From: Phlebopus portentosus
Taxonomy: Eukaryota > Basidiomycota > Agaricomycetes > Boletales > Boletinellaceae
Direction: 5' to 3'
Length of the DNA: 64,000 nt
Assembly (NCBI GenBank): GCA_037892935.1
Contig: JAYXKI010000017.1
Coordinates: 1 to 64,000, forward strand
The position numbers were made by a program, and so were the translations under genes. Below, piece after piece: positions 52,217 through 61,999 of this stretch; positions within the stretch are counted from its first letter, which is position 1; every line of letters starts with the position of its first letter. The notes below the pieces were generated by a model. The model did not search any database, was not told the DNA's origin, and saw only the letters and a list, made by a program, of their open reading frames with translations.

Positions 52217-53022
52217 ATGATCACCTTCTATGATATCCCCTCAAAGCTGCCGGGAAAGGCCTGGTCGCCAAACACCTTCAAAACCAGGTAATGGTAACAC
52301 TGATCGCTTTATTTTTGTAATTTCTGACTATTTGACACTCGTCCAGAATCTCTTTAAAGTACAAGGGAGTTCCATACAAGACAGAATGGGTCGAATACCC
52401 TGACATCGAGCCGACTCTGAAGAAACTCAGCGGAGCACCGACGTCGAAGAAGGACGATGGCCGTGATCACTATACGCTACCTGCGATTCATGACTCAGCT
52501 ACGGGCAGGGTCATCACAGATTCCACGAAGATCGCGGAATACCTTGACGCTACCTACCCCGACAAACCGCTCTTATTTCCACCGGGATCCCGTGCTTCCG
52601 TCGCGACGCTGGAATACGTCTTCATGCAGACGATTGCCAAGCTTTCCCCCATTCTGCTTCCGGAATCGAATTATCGCCTCAATGAATCTAGCGAGGCGTA
52701 TTTCCGCAGCACACGCGAACAGTCGTTCGGAAAGAAACTCGAAGAACTGGCCCCAACGGGCCTTGCTCGCGATGCTATCTGGAAGGAAGTGAAGGAAGGG
52801 TTGGACAGGCTCGCGGAATTCTACGACAAGAACGGAGAAGATAAACTATTCTACTTGGCGGACACGTTCTCATTCGCGGATGCCGTCGTCATCGGATTTT
52901 TGTTGTGGATCAAGATTATTCTTGGTGTTGACAGTGCCGAATGGAAAGCGCTTGCGAGCTGGTGTGATGGAAGATGGGCAAAGTTGGTTGAATCGACGAA
53001 GGAACTTCACGTTGTAGATTAA
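52217..53022 (+). CDS. Glutathione transferase, fungal etherase-like (copy 1)
   Basis: Cytosolic glutathione transferase, probably of the fungus-specific GSTFuA/etherase-related group that handles aromatic wood compounds in white-rot fungi. Two exons (52217-52287 and 52347-53022) give 248 residues. The thioredoxin-like half has MITFYDIPSKLPGKAWSPNT, YKGVPYKTEWVEYPDIEP, the cis-Pro segment YTLPAIHD and TDSTKIAEYLDATYP. The helical half ends LADTFSFADAVVIGFLLW and ELHVVD. WSPNT is the expected glutathione-site region. The frame is intact. It has two relatives in tandem (54614 and 55647); a mobile element separates this copy from the next. Confidence 0.9.
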
Positions 53023-53111
53023 ATTGGGAAATTGAGACCAGCGGAGACGCCGATGTACTAGCATACGTATATCAAACAAGTTACAAAGGACGAAGAGAAG
53101 ATATACATGTA

Positions 53112-54107
53112 CTGTGCTCCGGCCCCTAACGCCCTCTCTAAGGGTATTTGCCTTCCACAATTTACTCTCCTTACTTTTTCGCTTCAAAAATTAGTCAGTC
53201 AGAATAGTGCATATATTGGCAGCACATCTCACAGAAAATATAGCCAAAAAATGTTGTTGAGAATATTTGAATGAATTTATGAGGTGGAAGTAAAAAAACC
53301 TTGTGTCGTGCAAGAGGGCCCGAAGTGCACAGCTGTGGGAAACATTTCACGGTGTGGCAAGATTGCTTGCTATTACTCACTCATTCACATCTTTGCTGGT
53401 AAACAGCTAGAGGATGGCTCCCATATGCACTATTTAAACATCTGAAAGGTATCTACTGCTATATCAGCCATAGAATGAGTCCTAGGACCAGGGTATCACT
53501 AGATTTGAGTGCAAAGCACCTGAAACTTGATGTTTTGAACTATACTGATTGAATCTGCAATTATAATTTATATCTGAAGAATTTCTCTATGATCTCTTGT
53601 AGTTTGCTTCACTGCATGTCAAGGTTTTGAAAAGTCCAATAAATTTTGAGAGTGTGACTCAGGATGCTGCAGGAAAAAATTGTGCAGCTGATGAATGCAA
53701 AAATTCTTTCATGTTTGAAGTGCCAATATCATGTGCTGATTGCAAATGTCATATTTCTATCCCTAGTGCACTTCAGATCCTGAAATTTTGCAGACACCTT
53801 TCCTTCATGCTTGAAGACATGTATCCAACATTTGGTGGAGAACGGACAGTTGTAGAGAAGAAAATTGATTTTGCATTCCGTGGGAATAGTTTTGGTTCAC
53901 TAGATTTTCCCAATTTCTTTGATTGACTGAAATGCGAGCTTTGTATTTCAGTGAAATTCAGAGTTTCTACTCCAAACCTCATAATTACATAGATGACATG
54001 CTAAGCTAAGTGTGTATAAATTTCTATGAGGTTTCAATAAGAATTGAGTGAGAAATAGTCAATGTGGGCGTTAGGGGGGGGTCGGTGCATTAGGGGCCGG
54101 AGCACAG
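53112..54107. mobile_element. 996 bp inverted-repeat element with TGTA duplication
   Basis: The left end CTGTGCTCCGGCCCCTAA recurs inverted at the right end (54090-54107). TGTA flanks both sides (53108-53111 and 54108-54111), a four-base target duplication. The interior is AT-rich. An open stretch of 99 codons (53627-53926), with several Cys pairs, lacks an ATG and any transposase signature. The GGCGTTAGGGG sequence near the right end mirrors CCCCTAACGCC at the left. It is a non-autonomous DNA element of unassigned superfamily inserted between two GST copies. Confidence 0.8.
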
Positions 54108-54613
54108 TGTATGCTAATCATCGGGACTAGGATGCATAAGCGCTGTCCGCAGAGTACGGACTGACCATACAAGTAACTACTACTCAAATGTTGAGGTCCC
54201 AGTGCCTCTCAGGCTGCTGTCATGACGGTCTACTGTCTCTAGAGATTTGTATGGCTGAGTCAATCATACAAATTCTATAAAGTGAAAGTGAAATGAAATG
54301 GTTCGGGGCCGACGTGTGATGATCACTCTTGGTAATTATCTACGGAAAGATATACTACATAAGGCACATGTTGCCTAATGGGAATAATGTTTTCTGAAAG
54401 ACTCTTACAAATGCATCCTTGCGTTCTCTCAACCGCCCAACTTACTAACATGTCAGATATCGGTGAAAGCATCAGAAAGTCTTATTAAGGAGCTCGAGAG
54501 CCCAGCTTACGAAAAAGACAGAAGGACGATTTAAGACAGCCATGTACACTGACCTCTCCAGCTCTCACAGACAAGGATACAGATTTGCGGCCCAGCACTC
54601 GCGTTCTTCTGCG
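54108..54613. promoter_or_regulatory. Upstream region of GST copy 2
   Basis: About 500 bp. The part 54470-54540 parallels the sequence before GST copy 1 (AGAAAGTCTTATTAA shared), evidence that promoter and gene were duplicated together. Confidence 0.5.
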
Positions 54614-55420
54614 ATGATCACCATGTACGATATTCCTTCAAAGCTGCCAAAAAGGCCTGGTCGCCAAACACCCTCAAAACCAGGTATCGGCCAACACTGA
54701 TCCTCCATTCTTGTAATTTCTGACTATTTGACACTCGTCCAGAATCTCTTTAAACTACAAGGGAGTTCCATACAAGACAGAATGGATTGAATACCCTGAT
54801 ATCGAACCGACTCTCAAGAAACTGGGTGGAGCGCCGACATCGAAGAGGGGGACGATGGCCGCGATCATTACACGTAACCTGCGATTCATGACTTGGCCAC
54901 GGGCAAGGTCATCACAGATTCCACGAAGATTGCGGAATATCTCGATGCTACCTACCCGGACAAGCCGCTCTTATTCCCACCGGGATCTCGTGCTGCCGTC
55001 GCGATGCTGGAAGATGTCACTTTGCCAGCGATATTCAAGCTTATTCCACCTCTGCGTCCTGGGTCAGCTTATCATCTCAGCGAGCCTAGCGCGGTTTATA
55101 TCCGCAGCACACGCGAGACGTTGTTCGGGAAGAAACTCGAGGAGCTTGCCCCGCCAGGTCCTGCTCGCGATGCAGCTTGGGAGGAAGTGAAGAAAAGGTT
55201 GGACAAGCTCGCAGAATTCTACGACAAGAACGGCGAGGATAAAGTATTCTACTTGGCAGACACGTTTTCATTGGCAGACGCTATCGTCATCGCAGCCTTG
55301 GTATGGACCAAACTTGTCCTTGGAGCTGAAAGTGCCGAATGGAAAGCGGTTGCGAGCTGGAGTGAGGGAAGATGGGGAAATTTGACTGAATCGATGAAGG
55401 AACTTCAGGCTGCAAATTAA
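54614..55420 (+). pseudogene. Glutathione transferase copy 2, frameshifted
   Basis: Closely related to copy 1 along both exons and the intron. Exon 1 is 70 bases against 71 in the intact copies, a one-base loss after the LP codons (ccgggaaagg has become ccaaaaagg). Exon 2 has two extra Gs at aagaggggga and, shortly after, TAA replaces the CTA of YTLPAIHD. From about 54893 the frame stays open to the natural end (ITDSTKIAEYLDATYP ... KELQAAN), so the damage is confined to the N-terminal half. The body is little changed, which suggests recent decay, or an allele- or assembly-level error. Confidence 0.8.
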
Positions 55421-55611
55421 ATCGGCAAGTTGTGTACAGCGAAGACATTGACCATTGACGTACTAGTATATCAAAAGTTCACACATGCCTTGATGATAAA
55501 TGATAAAGAGTAACATTTACAGTACTGTGAATATATCAGTCGGGATGATGAATAAGCTGTTGATGATTCGTTGAACCGACGTCCCCAGTGCCGAATGGCC
55601 ATATAAAAGTT

Positions 55612-55618
55612 CCGATCC
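55612..55618 (+). promoter_or_regulatory. TATA box of GST copy 3
   Basis: TATAAAA lies 35 bases before the ATG at 55647, implying a very short 5' leader if used. Confidence 0.5.
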
Positions 55619-55646
55619 ATGAACTTTCTCTCAGATTCAAGCCACA

Positions 55647-56445
55647 ATGATCACGCTCTACGACATCCCCTCACAACTACCGGACAAGGTCTGGTCACCA
55701 AATACGTTCAAATCCAGGTAAATGATCTAACTTGTCGCGAAGTCCAGATACTAATGTTGGGCAAAGAATCTCCTTGAACTACAAGGGCATTCCGTATAAG
55801 ACGGAATGGGTGGAGTACCCCGATATCGAATCTACTTTGAAGCAGATTGGCGGTGCACCGACGGGCAAATGGAGTGACGGTCGCGATTACTACTCGCTCC
55901 CAGCGATTCACGACTCGGCAACAGGCAAAGTTATCGCAGACTCGGCGGGAATAGCAGCGTACCTCGATGAAACGTATCCCGATAAGCCCGTCCTTTACCC
56001 ACCTAGCTCGAAAGCTGCCACCGCGGTGCTGGATCATGTTGTCGGAGCGAATTTTTCGGTCCCAATACGTCCGATTAATCTGCCAGCAGCCCACAAAATC
56101 CTTAATCCGCCCAGTCAGGTTTACTTTCGCACCACACGCGAGAAAATGTTTGGTAAGAAGTTGGAGGATTTCGCACCACCCGGCCCTGCTCGCGATGCAG
56201 TCTGGAAAACGGTAAAAGAAGGATTGGATAGACTTGCGGGTTTCTACGAACGGAATGGCGAAGATAAATTGTACTACTTCGGAGACACGTTCTCGTTTGC
56301 AGATACGATCGTGATCGGGTATTTGTTATGGACCAAGATTGTCCTTGGTGCTGATAGCGACGAGTGGAAAAAGGTGGCAAGCTGGAATGAAGGCAGATGG
56401 GAAAAGCTCATAGAATCCACGAAACACTTGCAGACCGTAAATTGA
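55647..56445 (+). CDS. Glutathione transferase, fungal etherase-like (copy 3)
   Basis: Two exons (55647-55717 and 55767-56445) encode 249 residues: MITLYDIPSQLPDKVWSPNT, YKGIPYKTEWVEYPDIES, YYSLPAIHD, ADSAGIAAYLDETYPDKP, then the helical domain ending FGDTFSFADTIVIGYLLW and STKHLQTVN. The frame is intact and the intron sits at the same place as in copy 1. It is more diverged from copies 1 and 2 than they are from each other, so it is the older branch of the array. It converges with MED8, 94 bp apart. Confidence 0.9.
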
Positions 56446-56539
56446 AGTGGGAAGAGTAGCAGTTGAATAATATACAAATTCGCTGAGAGACGAAATGCAT
56501 CAGATAACACGCACAAGAATAGCCTGTCCCCGAAAAGCC

Positions 56540-57406
56540 TCAATCTGGACGGGGTGTGGATGCAACGCTGTCTTGTTCTGGCGTACCACCAGGTGTTGGC
56601 TGAAGAGAAGGTCCTAAAACTTCCTCTAATTCTGCCTCATCATCACCGCTATCGTCATCTTCGTCTCCAACACCCTCTGCATCCCCAAATACGTCGACTG
56701 CCATTTCATCATCGCCGGATCGGCTCGTTGCTTGAGGAACAGGTGACATGCGGTTGCTGTTGTGAGGAGACAACGGGAGCTGCGGGCTGATGGGCACAAA
56801 TTCCTCTAGCTCCTCGACGTCGACAGCAACGCGCGCTCTCCAATCATACTTTTCGCGTAGCAGTGCGACTGCACGCATTGCACGGTCGCAGCGTGCGTCG
56901 TGCTCGGATTTAATGCCGTTGCATGCATTCAGTACGGCTGTATAAGTCTCTATGGACGTCGGACGCTCCTTCTGCATCGCAGCTGTCGGTAGGCGCTCTG
57001 ATAGCCTTCGTACAATATCGTTCTCAAATCGAAGAACATCCGTAGTCTGTTGGTTCCGCAGCAGTGGGATAAGGTCGTTGTCGAGTTGCGGGTCCGGAAG
57101 GGCAGAGGAAGGATGGAGCGTGAACTTCGCCAATGGCTTAGTAGACGAAACTTGGTCAGAAGAGGCATGGGAAGATGGTGGAGCGGAAACCAAGGAAGTA
57201 GAGAGGTTGTGAGTTTGTGAGAGAAGGACATTGTATTTAGCGAGTATGTCCGGCCAAGATGGCATCGCATTCTGACCACCACATTCGATTGTTCTTTGGA
57301 GCGACACTATGGATTCCATAATTTGAGTGATTTTGAATTTCGTGGATTCAAGTTGCGCGATGGGGATTGTAGGCTGGGAGCTGCTACTCTGAGGTTGGGT
57401 TGACAT
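56540..57406 (-). CDS. MED8: Mediator complex subunit 8
   Basis: Head-module subunit of the RNA polymerase II Mediator; it binds the TATA factor and Med18/20. Intronless, 288 residues. The N-terminal helices carry AQLESTKFKITQIMESIVSLQ and the family core SWPDILAKYNVLLSQTHNLSTSL, followed by FTLHPSSALPDPQLDNDLIP..LLRNQQTTDVLRFENDIVRRL, the characteristic Med8 order. A final helix AMRAVALLREKYDWRARV leads into an acidic disordered tail (GDEDDDSGDDEAELEEVLG). Length is typical. I am confident of the family from the SWP..YNVLL..HNLS pattern. Confidence 0.85.
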   Translation of the reverse strand: MSTQPQSSSSQPTIPIAQLESTKFKITQIMESIVSLQRTIECGGQNAMPSWPDILAKYNVLLSQTHNLSTSLVSAPPSSHASSDQVSSTKPLAKFTLHPSSALPDPQLDNDLIPLLRNQQTTDVLRFENDIVRRLSERLPTAAMQKERPTSIETYTAVLNACNGIKSEHDARCDRAMRAVALLREKYDWRARVAVDVEELEEFVPISPQLPLSPHNSNRMSPVPQATSRSGDDEMAVDVFGDAEGVGDEDDDSGDDEAELEEVLGPSLQPTPGGTPEQDSVASTPRPD

Positions 57407-57675
57407 GTTGGTGTTGGTAAAATCGCAAGCTTGACGAACTCGACTTTCAAATCAAGAATTACGCGGTCACGTGTGCTCATATTCAGACAATCATCGAACT
57501 TCGAAGAGCTCGGTTCAAACAAGTTAACAACAATTGAAATAATAACAGTCGTCATCTCACGACATTACAGGAGGAGATGTGGTATGATTATTCCCGACAC
57601 GAATCAATAGGCCTGTCCCAATGCTGATTACTCTGCAGGAACCACGTATAAACGTGGGGTATCAATATCGACAGT

Positions 57676-58459
57676 CTAGAGACCGAGGAGCCCAGTAAGC
57701 GTGCTTAGGACACTACCTAGCGTGCCCAGGCCGAGGCTCGCGAGTATGGGGACGAGACCACTGACGAGAGGCAACAGCGATGAGAGTAGACCATCAACTT
57801 CTCCAAGTAAGGCAATAACGAGCTGCGAAACGACCTGGTTGATGGCCCCGATGACCACATTGAGCTTGGACAAGTCCCCGTCAACCAACTTGAGAGCGGC
57901 GTCGAGAATAGATGAAAGAAGCTACGGTTCATGTGAATCATACAATGCGGTTCAGATAGTGAAGAGTTCAGTGCTTACAGTGAGGACCTTGACGATAAGC
58001 TGGGCAACGTCACTGACTGAGATCGGCAAGGTTCCAGAGGCGGAGGTAAGGATAGCCGCAACCGGAGAACCGAGGAGACCGTCGACGTTGCCTGCAGCGC
58101 CTCCGACGAGGTCGACGACCTTTTCGAGGATAGGGTCGAGCGCGGCAACCACATCTTCAGTGCCAGTGAGCGCGGCTATTCAGAGCGGAAATTAGATTGT
58201 ATTAATTGACGCTCGTTGGAAATGTATACTACTCACTGATTTCGTCGACGAGAGGGGTGAGGTCCGCAATCAAGCCGTCAAGGATGTCAGGTATATTGGG
58301 CTGCTCGGTGCGAGCGACAATATTGACACTCTCAATATTCCGACGAGTAATCACGTCAGCACGAGCAACAAGACCGTTGTCGGCTTTGAGAGGAGCCGCC
58401 CATGAGAAAGCGGAGAGCGTGACAGCCACAGCGAGAGTGAAGATTCCGAAAGAGCGCAT
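57676..58459 (-). CDS. Small secreted hydrophobic helical protein (copy 1)
   Basis: Three exons. The signal peptide is MRSFGIFTLAVAVTLSAFSWA, with cleavage likely after AAP. A short polar region is followed by IPDILDGLIADLTPLVDEIS, then PILEKVVDLVGGAAGNVDGL and LPISVSDVAQLIVKVLT, then a highly hydrophobic Leu/Val/Gly end LLSSLLPLVSGLVPILASLG..GSVLSTLTGLLGL. No cysteine pattern of a hydrophobin is present. Its paralogue is at 60263-61098 with the same exon plan. A surface-binding or cell-wall role is conceivable by composition only. Confidence 0.8.
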
Positions 58460-59534
58460 GTCTGATGTAGGATCAAAGAGTGTGGTGGCGCCTGAAGGCG
58501 GGAAGTGATGAGGGCGTCAGAGAATTTGGTTAGACAAAGTCTGAAGGGAAAAGTTGGAGGTGAATTGGTTTTTATTCCTTTACGATGTTTGTTTTGACCG
58601 GGTCCTACCGCACACGAGCGAATCTCCGTGATCAATAGATAGGAAATCGAATGTTTCGAGTACATCGAGAAGAGGAGTTGAATGAATGCGCAATGTCTTG
58701 GCTAACCTTGGTAAATTTGATCGACGCGAGCCAGAAGATTCTGCGGGGAAACGAAACAGTGATGATTAGCCTTGCCCGTTTCGTAACTCACAATTTTCGG
58801 CCAGATAATCGACGTGGTCAAAAAGACATCATGATTGTGAAAGATGCCGTCTTCAATTATATTCTCAACCTCATCAGAGCTTTCGGCTGGCAAGAGTTAG
58901 AGAGATGCTTGAATGATACATATGGATACACCACACGCGGTTCGTTTCGAGGTCTGCGAGCAACTCACTGTGGCGCCATCCACTGCAGTCTCTCCACTGG
59001 CATGATACTGCTGAGCGCGGCGAGATAATGGCATCCGAGTATCTTCATAGATAAGTCAGCCAAGCTTCTTTCCGTATGAGAGAAAGGTTCTGCATAATGG
59101 GGGGAAAGGTCATAGTCATGTGAAAACATGAATAGTCGTTGCCAGCAAATGGCGATTTATCATTTAGCACCTTCGACAAAAGCCAAGGATAAAAACGCCT
59201 GATAACGCTCTGGTGAGATTACTCATTGGCAACTTTCCACTCTCGATAACGTCATCTAGAGAACGAACGTCATCCGTTCGTCAGCTCGGGTCCCTTCATC
59301 TGGGATGAATACTGAAGGAAGTGGTCGATTCCATCGTCGTCGCTGAATGAGTGTATTGAGGAGTCTGTCCCCATTACTGTCACCCTCCGCACCCTCGCAG
59401 AACCATTAAACTCGTTCATGTGGCGTGCAGAGGATGCGCATCGAATGTGGAAGTAGATCGAACGAAAAACGAATGCACCTTACGAGCATCGGGCCTGTGG
59501 TCATTTTGTTTATTATCATCTCTTGTTTCGGTAT

Positions 59535-59537
<3 letters not shown>

Positions 59538-59574
<37 letters not shown>
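59538..59574. repeat. (TA)n microsatellite
   Basis: An uninterrupted run of alternating T and A, 37 bases, in non-coding sequence between the two secreted-protein genes. Confidence 0.95.
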
Positions 59575-59577
<3 letters not shown>

Positions 59578-60160
59578 AGATCCGGGTCTCGTGGCCGAGT
59601 AAAACTAGGCAATACTAGTATGTAGATGATAAGCTCCGAGTAAAGATAGTGAGTGTGGCTCTAATAATGTGTGAAGTACCAGGGAAGTCCGAGGGAAATT
59701 TTGAGAGATACTGGTAGAATGTACAGGTGGATTCATTAGGTCCTTGGCCCCCTTGTTTATGGAAGGAGGATTTGCATGCTATGTATGGTACTGTAAGCGT
59801 CGGATACAACCTTGCCAGCTTGCTCAATATCGGCAAAGATGAGGAGACGTCAGGGGACACCTCGCTTCACAGTCGTTCGTTTATCGAGAAGGCACGCAAA
59901 TCACCTTCCTAAACCAGGGGGCCAAAGACTTTATGTACCCACCTGTACAACTTGCGCGTGAGATCCTAGGGACGGCAAAGCTTCTTGTCGTAATACCGCC
60001 CACCGCTATGCGGAAGCATCTTGATAAATTGTTCACCATCGAAGCTCCGGCAGGGCCATGATTATAATCGTTCAGCAGGACATATATACGTAGCAAAAAC
60101 CACAATTCTCGGCTTTGCGCATTCAGTTCAGGGACTACTGCATCAAACTTACTCCAGAGT

Positions 60161-60194
60161 ACACTATTCTATTAATTACACTATTCTATTAATT
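60161..60194. repeat. 17-bp perfect tandem duplication
   Basis: ACACTATTCTATTAATT occurs twice head to tail, downstream of the second secreted-protein gene. Confidence 0.9.
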
Positions 60195-60262
60195 CTAGTT
60201 ATAATGAGCTACTGAAGTAAGATGTGAGGAAGGAGTATATGGGCGCAAAGACATATCGATTT

Positions 60263-61098
60263 TCAGAGGACGAGGTTGAGAACGCTGCCAAGCGTCGTGA
60301 AGCTGAGGCTCGTCAGTGTTGGGACGAGACCGCCAACGAGAGGGAGAAGCTCAGAAAGCAGACCACCCACGATGTTGGTCAGTCCGCTGACGAGCTGGGT
60401 AAGGACATCGTTGACCGAAGAAAGGAGGCTGCCAACGTTGGAAAGATCACCGTTGACGACTTTGAGTACAGCTCCAAGAGCGCTGACGACCAGCTGCAAA
60501 AGCAAGTTGATCAGCTTATATTTTATACATTGATGAGTTGGAATGACTTACAGTGAGGACTCCTGAAGTAAGCTGTGCAACATCAGAGACAGAGACCTGG
60601 ACTTTCCCATCCACAGAGGCAAGGACAGTTGCAACAGGTTCGCCGACGAGGGCATTGACGTCGCTTACAGCAGTACCCACGATGTCAACTGCCTGGTTGA
60701 TGAGAGGGCCTAGCTGAGCGACCAAATCATCGGCACCGGTGAGAGCGTCTATATGATATAGCGTTGCCATCAAAAAAAAGCGCTCCTGCAGAAATCGGAA
60801 CCAACTCACTGATCTTGTCAACTACAGGTGAAAGCTCTGCGGTCAAGTCGTTGAGGATCTTAGGAATAGACGGGGGGTCATCGCGTGACGAGAGAATCTT
60901 CACATCCTCCACATCGACGTCGACGAGATCATCGCGCGATGAGAGAATCTTGACGTCCTCCAGATCAACATCCGCAAGTCCTCGAGTGTTAACCTTCACA
61001 CCGACATGGGCACCGCCATCAGCAGTGAGGGGTGCTGCTGATGAGAAGGCTGAGAGAGCAAGAGTGGCAGCAAGGGAGAAGATACTAAAAGAGCGCAT
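60263..61098 (-). CDS. Small secreted hydrophobic helical protein (copy 2)
   Basis: Paralogue of 57676-58459 with matching signal peptide (MRSFSIFSLAATLALSAFSSA) and exon plan. After the signal a unit ending EDVKILSSRDD occurs twice in tandem (about 60895-60965), absent from copy 1. Then IPKILNDLTAELSPVVDKIS, ALTGADDLVAQLGPLINQAV, VQVSVSDVAQLTSGVLT and the hydrophobic end ELLPLVGGLVPTLTSLSF..LGSVLNLVL. A TATAAA box lies at about 61198-61203, 100 bp before the start. The polar plus-strand open frame across the 3' exon is its antisense shadow. Confidence 0.8.
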
Positions 61099-61999
61099 TC
61101 TGAATCAAACGAGTGTGGGTGCTGAAGAGCGAGAAAGTCTGGGATAGCAGAGTACGAATGGATCTTTGAAGATGAAGATCGACTGAAACAATGTCGGTTT
61201 ATATCCCTCTTCCGTCTGGCTATTTTCGGTGTTTGTTCCTACGATCGGCTACCGAAAATGAGCCCTGCATTCAAGGGGAAAAGCCAAAACATAAGTACAA
61301 GGTCAGGACCTGCAAATCAGACGACTAAAGATGGAAGTTTCTGGTTTCATCAAAGGAAGCGATCGGCTAACAGTGGGATGAAGGTATCGATTCAAAGGAT
61401 TGGTTCACAGAAGAAAGTCCTGGTGCAATCCGCGAAACATCTTCTAAATAAAACGATATCGTCGATTGGCCTTACCCAATAGGGAATCTGAAGACAAATG
61501 CAAAACGGCACATTCGGCTAGATCAGCATGAAGATTACTTCCCGTCATATAGGACGTCAATCGGATCTAAAGGGTATCCTTCTGGAATCTGGATGTCATC
61601 ACCGCATTCTGGCTCAAGACGGGTAACACAAGGTAACTTAACACAACACGCAAAATCCCCTCGTAGCTGAACATGATTGCAGTGGTTCTAAAAGCACCGC
61701 GAACCCCAATTGAAGAAGCGAGATTTCGCCAAAATGAGTGTGGAGCTGGATAAAACATAAAGAAAAAAAAAACGCCTCGTGACCGCTCCCGAGAGGCGAA
61801 TTTTACTGTCGCGAGATGACGTGTGGACGACTCAATCTCGTCGGGCATGACCCGGGCATGCAATTGTAGCGACAGAGGCAAAGTACAGTCGCACTTGCGA
61901 TTGATAATTCCAGTTTCAAAATAGGTCGTCAAGGAAGTAGATATGCAAGTCGAACAACACACTCTCCGGACACATACGTATTTACTCGAATATTCAGCT
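61099..61999. other. Intergenic, nothing recognised
   Basis: About 0.9 kb: the promoter of the secreted-protein gene and the 3' side of RAD17. Short open frames show no motif. Confidence 0.45.

Larger units (their letters stand above)
58460..60262. other. Interval between the two secreted-protein genes
   Basis: Mostly without a supported gene. On the minus strand near 58680-59030 two intron-like gaps (gtgagt..cttgccag and gtgagt..ccccgcag) flank an open exon read as ESSDEVENIIEDGIFHNHD, so a small spliced gene is possible; phase across the first gap did not work out. The region also holds a TA microsatellite and a 17-bp tandem duplication, listed separately. Confidence 0.3.

Noticed and set aside
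53627..53926. Cys-containing 99-codon frame inside the TGTA element
   Set aside because: It has no ATG start and no transposase signature; most likely chance in AT-rich DNA.
60224..60556. 110-codon plus-strand frame rich in charged residues
   Set aside because: It is exactly antisense to the last exon of the secreted-protein gene, whose signal peptide, exon plan and paralogue support the minus strand.
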